Shown piece by piece: positions 61,843-64,000 of a stretch of DNA of 64,000 bases. Under the pieces are notes generated by a model. That model was not told the origin of the DNA. It did not search any database and was given only the letters and a program-made list of their open reading frames with translations. Within the stretch, counting starts at the first letter, position 1. The number at the start of each line of letters is the position of its first letter. Position numbers and translations under genes: made by a program. The stretch comes from Pseudozyma flocculosa PF-1 (lineage: Eukaryota; Basidiomycota; Ustilaginomycetes; Ustilaginales; Ustilaginaceae). The stretch is from contig NW_006920869.1 of assembly GCF_000417875.1 (NCBI RefSeq), forward strand, positions 1,047,759-1,111,758, in the 5' to 3' direction.

Positions 61843-63891
61843 TCACGCCTCGCCGCCACGGAGCATCCGGGCCAGCCCCCCGTCGCCGCCGGCCCTCCGC
61901 GCGATGAGAACCACGCTGGCCGCAACGGCGATCACGCTGCCGAGGGTCGTGACGACAAACACCTTTCGGTAGCACTCGGGCCCGTCGAGGCAGAAGTGGT
62001 GCGCTCCGTCGCCGGCCGCCGTCGTCGCCTGCAGCACCTCGCGCACCTGCAGCCAAAGCCCGCCGTCCAGCACCGCCCGCACGTCGAGCGCGCCGGGCGC
62101 ACCGTTCCCGCTTCCGCCGCCAACCGAAGCCGACGGGACGTGCGAGTCGTAGATGCGGCCAAAGAGGAGGTTGAAGATGTTGCCGGCGATGACGGGGCTG
62201 AGGCTGAGGAAGCCGTAGTTCTGGCTAAAGTGCTTCATGCCGAACCATTCAAACATAAGCACGGGGCAGAGGCCAAACAGCGTGCCGTACGAGAGGCCGG
62301 TGAGCACCGACACGCCGAGCAGCTGGTGCACCGTCTGGATGGTGCGAGGCAGCGCGGCCAGCAGCTGCGAGAGGAAGGCCAGCGTCGTTACCACAATCAG
62401 CAGCCACACGCGCTGGCTGGCCGAGCCGGTGCGGTTGACGAGGAAGTCGGAGAGGAGGCCGATGATGATGCGGCCCGAGGCGTTGCAGAGCGAGATGGCC
62501 GACACCTGCTGCGCCTGCAGCTTCTGCACCGACGCCTTGGCCGACATCTTGAGCGCCTCGAGGTACTCGGCCGTCGTCGCCGCCACCATGGCTTCGGGGT
62601 GCAGCAGCCCGTCGCTGCGACCGCTCAGAAGCTCGGGCGTGTCGCGGTGGTTGTAGTCCCACAACGTCTTGGTGATGGTGCCGACGTTGTTGATGAGCAG
62701 CAGCCCGGCGCCCGAGACGAGCGCCATGACGCAGAAGAGGAGCAGGAAGTCGATCTGCTTGAACAGCTTCTTGCCAGAGATGTCGATCTGGCCCGCCGGC
62801 GCCTCTTCTGCCTGGATTGCCTTGGCCTCGGGCCGGCCGGGCAGCAGCGACTGCCGTTCGGAGATGGGCGCCGCGCCCTCGTTGTCCGATTCGTCGTGGT
62901 GGCGAAGGTCGTCGTCGGCCCGCGGGCGCAGTCGGTCGTTGCGGCCATCGGCGCTGCTGCCGCTGGGGCCCACTCGGTCGTCGCACTCGTCATCGCTGCA
63001 GCCGCTGTCGATCGACGGCGTCTCGTCCCAGATGGCGGTGCGGGCCCCAATCTCGGACGATGTGCGCCGGCGCGTGTAGCCGTGCGGTGGTCCGAGCGCG
63101 CCGCCGCTGCTCCGCCGGCTGCCGGTCGCGCGCTCCTCTCCATCCCCACCGTAGCTCTCACGGCGGCGATCGTGGTGGTGATGGTGGTGGTGCTCGACGA
63201 TCGGCAGGGGCTTTACGATGGCCAGGCCGATGAGCATGCTCGCCATGCTGCCAAAGGCGAGGAGCAGGAGGTAGTCGGACGTGTTGTCGGCAAAGAGGGC
63301 GTGGGAGAGGGTCGAGTAGAAGAAGGCGCTCAGGCCGAACCCGGAGAGGACGAGCGCGGTGGCGGTACCCCTCCTGGAACCGCCCCAGGACTTTGCCTGG
63401 GCGTTCATGGCAGCAGTGAAGCTTCCGCTGTTGCCGAGGCCGGTGAGGAGGTTGAGCAGGACGAGGAGGGTGGTGGGGGTGTCGACCGACTTGCGGCGGT
63501 AGGCGTACGAGAGACCGCCGTAGCCGAGCGGGACCATGATGGCGCCGGTGAGCATGGCGATGCTGGGTCCGCGTTTGTCGATGAAGCGGCCCCAGAGCGG
63601 CGACGAAAGGTAGACTCCGGCATTGCCAGCGATGCCGATCAGGTTGATCTGGGTCGAGGTGAGATGGAGGGCCTCCTGGAGCTGCGGGGCGAACGAGCTG
63701 AAGGCGTAGTTGGAGCCGGCACTGAGTGCGACAATGACGGAGCCAGAGAGGCTGATGAGCTTGCGCCGCAGGATGCGCTTCTCCTCCTCGGGCGACGGGT
63801 CGATGAGGTGGTTGGGGTGGTGGTCGTTGTGATGGTGCTGGTCGTCGTGGTCGTCGTCGTCGACGTTGACCGCAGAGTGCTGGCGGGCCAT
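61843..63891 (-). CDS. Major facilitator transporter, MCH1/nodulin-like type
   Basis: Predicted 682-residue single-exon membrane transporter. The N-terminus is His/Asp-rich (HDDQHHHNDHHPNHL) and cytosolic. Twelve hydrophobic segments are split by a large hydrophilic loop of about 150 residues (roughly 225-375), with a second His run (VEHHHHHHHDRRRES) and Ser/Asp-rich sequence. The first half has the nodulin-like opening GSVIVALSAGSNYAFSSFAP and GNAGVYLSSPLWGRFIDKRG. The second half includes DFLLLFCVMALVSGAGLLLI and ISLCNASGRIIIGLLSDFLV. This arrangement matches fungal Mch1 (monocarboxylate-transporter homologue, vacuolar membrane), although substrates in that family are poorly known. Converges with the MIM2-like gene, leaving a 260-bp spacer. 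Confidence 0.88.
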   Translation of the reverse strand: MARQHSAVNVDDDDHDDQHHHNDHHPNHLIDPSPEEEKRILRRKLISLSGSVIVALSAGSNYAFSSFAPQLQEALHLTSTQINLIGIAGNAGVYLSSPLWGRFIDKRGPSIAMLTGAIMVPLGYGGLSYAYRRKSVDTPTTLLVLLNLLTGLGNSGSFTAAMNAQAKSWGGSRRGTATALVLSGFGLSAFFYSTLSHALFADNTSDYLLLLAFGSMASMLIGLAIVKPLPIVEHHHHHHHDRRRESYGGDGEERATGSRRSSGGALGPPHGYTRRRTSSEIGARTAIWDETPSIDSGCSDDECDDRVGPSGSSADGRNDRLRPRADDDLRHHDESDNEGAAPISERQSLLPGRPEAKAIQAEEAPAGQIDISGKKLFKQIDFLLLFCVMALVSGAGLLLINNVGTITKTLWDYNHRDTPELLSGRSDGLLHPEAMVAATTAEYLEALKMSAKASVQKLQAQQVSAISLCNASGRIIIGLLSDFLVNRTGSASQRVWLLIVVTTLAFLSQLLAALPRTIQTVHQLLGVSVLTGLSYGTLFGLCPVLMFEWFGMKHFSQNYGFLSLSPVIAGNIFNLLFGRIYDSHVPSASVGGGSGNGAPGALDVRAVLDGGLWLQVREVLQATTAAGDGAHHFCLDGPECYRKVFVVTTLGSVIAVAASVVLIARRAGGDGGLARMLRGGEA

Positions 63892-63969
63892 GGCGGGCGT
63901 TCAAGCCCAGCGGACGAGGGCGACGATGTCGGCGAGCGGGGAAAGATGTTGCAGGGCTAAGCGAAGGGG

Positions 63970-64000
63970 GATGGTGGTGGTGGTGGTGGTGGTGGTGGTG
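63970..64000. repeat. (GGT)n trinucleotide repeat at window edge
   Basis: About ten GGT units run to the end of the window, upstream of the minus-strand transporter. Confidence 0.9.

Noticed and set aside
61729..63960. 743-codon plus-strand open frame opposite the MFS transporter
   Set aside because: Antisense shadow; hydrophilic Val/Arg/Glu/Gly repeats while the minus strand encodes a clear 12-segment transporter.

Overview
The window is nuclear DNA of a fungus, most likely a GC-rich basidiomycete. A smut relative (Ustilaginomycotina) is my best guess, inferred from composition, intron style and gene set rather than from any marker gene. Genes are close together on both strands. Most have 0 to 7 short introns (about 58-145 bp, donors mostly GTGAGT). 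Intergenic DNA is full of GA/CT, CCTG/CAGG and trinucleotide repeats. The assembly has four N gaps. Two lie inside GA/CT runs, one lies between two GA runs, and one interrupts the SPT6 C-terminus.

Layout. 1-6.2 kb: a formate/nitrite-family transporter (-) with a striking GATAAG cluster upstream, tiny TMA7 (-), and the APC/C subunit CDC23/APC8 (+, 8 exons). 6.5-13.4 kb: an unidentified disordered protein (-), an SCOC-like short coiled-coil protein (+), and a large hormone-sensitive-lipase-like hydrolase (-). 14.4-17.7 kb: a SAM37/metaxin-like outer-membrane protein (+), closely followed by a carboxymuconate-cyclase-like beta-propeller (+). 17.7-25.6 kb: a repeat-rich, gene-poor zone holding one disordered protein of unknown function (-). 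25.6-31.4 kb: acetoacetyl-CoA synthetase (-), a VAMP7-like longin R-SNARE (+), and a ketopantoate-reductase-family protein (-). 32.4-43.6 kb: intronless SLH1/ASCC3-type helicase (-) and a large homeodomain protein (+). 44.2-54.1 kb: glutaminyl cyclase (-), GATOR1 subunit NPR2 (+), autophagic lipase ATG15 (+), eIF3f (-). 55.0-64.0 kb: SPT6 (+), a MIM2-like outer-membrane import protein (+), and an MCH1/nodulin-like MFS transporter (-).

Most genes are conserved housekeeping genes: cell cycle, translation, transcription, mitochondrial outer-membrane biogenesis, vesicle fusion, and nutrient signalling/autophagy. They do not form a recognisable metabolic cluster. No CRISPR array, transposon ORF, rRNA or tRNA was recognised by eye. 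I see no clear new multi-gene system. The best leads are the GATA-site cluster at the transporter, the strong orphan splice acceptor between SAM37 and the cyclase-like gene, the degenerate second half of SLH1, the extended NPR2, and the repeat-rich 21.6-25.6 kb desert.

Exon boundaries were set by hand from splice motifs, reading phase and protein-family continuity. They are predictions, not transcript evidence.
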